Shown here one piece after another: positions 22,694 through 23,771 of a stretch of 23,771 bases of DNA. This DNA comes from Bryobacteraceae bacterium (GTDB taxonomy: Bacteria; Acidobacteriota; Terriglobia; Bryobacterales; Bryobacteraceae), in the NCBI GenBank assembly GCA_025350445.1, contig JANXXV010000169.1, forward strand, positions 1 through 23,771, written 5' to 3'. The first letter of the stretch is position 1; each line of letters starts with the position of its first letter. Made by a program: the position numbers and the translations under genes. Under the pieces are notes generated by a model, which was given only the letters and a program-made list of their open reading frames with translations, did no database searches and was not told the origin of the DNA.

Positions 22694-23771
22694 TTAGTTT
22701 TGCAACCCTCCACGGAACACCAGCTTAACGCCTTCGGGAGCCAGTTCCGGATTTTCATACGTGGCCTTGCCTTCGATCTGTTCCGGGTGGAACAGCACTA
22801 CGTCGGCTGCGTAGCCTTTGGCCAGCAGTCCGCGATCTTTCATGCCGAACCGTTTCGCGGCCTTCCCGGTGATCTTGTGGATCGCTTGGGGCAGGGAAAG
22901 CCAACCTCGCTCCCGGACGATTTCTCCCAGCAGACAGGGGAACGTCCCGTAGAGCCGTGGATGGGGCCGGCCCTTTACGTAGAAGCCGTCGCTAATGACG
23001 GTGCAGAGAGGATGGGTGAGGAGTTTGCGCAGATTCTCCGCGCTCTGGTTGAACGACAGAATATTGATGATGCCTTTCTCTTTTATCAGCAGGTCCAGCG
23101 CGGTATCGATTCCGGTGGTTCCGCGTTCTTCGGCTAAGGCGGCAAAGCTCATGCCTACCAGATGCCGATTTCGTTCAGACCCGACGGAGGCGATGAAAAT
23201 ATCGGACCACTGCTGCGCCATCTGGTCCGTGGTGATTTGTGCTATCGCCTTGCGGTCTTCCGTGCTGCTCAAGAGTTGAAGCATATGGGGAATACCGCCA
23301 TCCATGGCGCTTTGCGGAAGCAGTTGTGTTAGCACGGTGCTGCCGGCAAGGTATGGATAGCTATCGAATTCGACGTTGATGCCCGCTATTCTGGCTTCTT
23401 CGAGAAGCTCCAACGCCCTGGCCTGCTTCTGCCAATTGGCCCTGCCTACGGCCTGCAAATGGGAAATCTGTAAGCGGCAACCGCTTTCGCGCGCCAGTGC
23501 GATTTGCTCTTCCACCGATTCCAGAAGATGATGCGAGTAGCTGCGCATGTGGGTGGCGTAGACCTTGCCGTGGCGCGCCACCACCTTACACAGGCGGACT
23601 AGTTCATCGTGTTCAGCGCTGGACCCCGGGGCATACATCAGGCCGGTGGATAAACCAGCGGAGCCGTCCGCGAGACATTCGGAAAGATTCCGCTCCATGG
23701 CATCCATTTCCTGCGCGTCTGGAATTCCCTGCCGCAGGCCCATGTGCGCGATGCGAAGACTGCCATGCCCG
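22694..23771 (-). CDS. N-acyl-D-amino-acid deacylase (D-aminoacylase), 5' part beyond the window
   Basis: The frame is open from base 23770 to the TAA at 22694-22696, giving about 358 residues; the N-terminal part, which would hold the first metal ligands, is cut by the right edge. Visible text starts GHGSLRIAHMG, normal for the middle of the family, so ATG 23741-23743 is not the start. Amidohydrolase residues are clear: His in VYATHMRSYS, His in LQISHLQAVG and Asp in TVISDGFYVKGRPHPR. The end KGYAADVVLFHPEQI is the standard C-terminal small beta-domain. The family removes acyl groups from N-acyl-D-amino acids (D-aminoacylases) or related amides and dihydropyrimidine-like rings. Its closest sequence style is the D-aminoacylase group. 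It is the first visible gene of the minus-strand operon. Confidence 0.88.
   Translation of the reverse strand, partial: GHGSLRIAHMGLRQGIPDAQEMDAMERNLSECLADGSAGLSTGLMYAPGSSAEHDELVRLCKVVARHGKVYATHMRSYSHHLLESVEEQIALARESGCRLQISHLQAVGRANWQKQARALELLEEARIAGINVEFDSYPYLAGSTVLTQLLPQSAMDGGIPHMLQLLSSTEDRKAIAQITTDQMAQQWSDIFIASVGSERNRHLVGMSFAALAEERGTTGIDTALDLLIKEKGIINILSFNQSAENLRKLLTHPLCTVISDGFYVKGRPHPRLYGTFPCLLGEIVRERGWLSLPQAIHKITGKAAKRFGMKDRGLLAKGYAADVVLFHPEQIEGKATYENPELAPEGVKLVFRGGLQN

Overview
The window looks like chromosomal DNA of an Acidobacteriota bacterium of the Solibacter/Bryobacter type. This is inferred from gene style only: moderately high GC, a very large Oar-like TonB-dependent receptor with an N-terminal carboxypeptidase-regulatory domain followed by a secreted TPR protein, secreted NHL and sialidase-fold beta-propellers, and dense sugar-acid enzyme clusters. 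No rRNA, tRNA, CRISPR array, transposase or phage gene was seen. No gene-free stretch exceeds 300 bases. The longest is the 144-base divergent spacer at 5731-5874.

Layout. (1) 1-766, minus: 5'-terminal part of a HupE/UreJ-type membrane protein that runs off the left edge. (2) 808-2049, plus: exported NHL-repeat propeller, divergent from HupE. (3) 5730-2046, minus: tight four-gene operon of HpcH/HpaI aldolase, ACS-type MFS transporter, PhyH-type dioxygenase and secreted alpha/beta-hydrolase, ending convergently on the NHL gene. (4) 5875-19004, plus: a long run of ten genes: TonB-dependent receptor, TPR protein, sialidase-like protein, Kelch propeller (NanM-like), zinc-less MDR oxidoreductase, aldo/keto reductase, second sialidase-like protein, DapA/NanA-family aldolase, enolase-superfamily dehydratase, and a D-2-hydroxyacid dehydrogenase that appears frameshifted near its start. 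From the first sialidase gene on, the genes abut or overlap by four bases. (5) 23771-19001, minus: N-acyl-D-amino-acid deacylase (cut by the right edge), D-threonine aldolase/D-serine dehydratase-like PLP enzyme, GntR/FCD regulator, SDR dehydrogenase, IclR regulator and a small secreted protein.

How the parts may fit. The receptor and exported propellers would capture and cut an outer glycan, and the Kelch protein could process the released sugar. The AKR, MDR or SDR would oxidise it. The enolase-superfamily protein would dehydrate the resulting acid. The DapA-like or HpcH-like aldolase would then cleave the 2-keto-3-deoxy acid, and the MFS protein of the ACS type would import an acidic sugar. 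This resembles a non-phosphorylative sugar-acid or ulosonic-acid pathway rather than canonical sialic acid catabolism, because no NanE or NanK homologue is present in the window. The substrate is not determined by the sequence.

Regulation. The clearest signals are two abutting inverted repeats (21567-21580 and 21581-21596) at a sigma70-like promoter (TTGACA, 17 bases, TAACAT) before the GntR gene, which suggests autoregulation. An extended -10 element precedes the receptor gene. GntR and IclR regulators in one operon suggest two-signal control.
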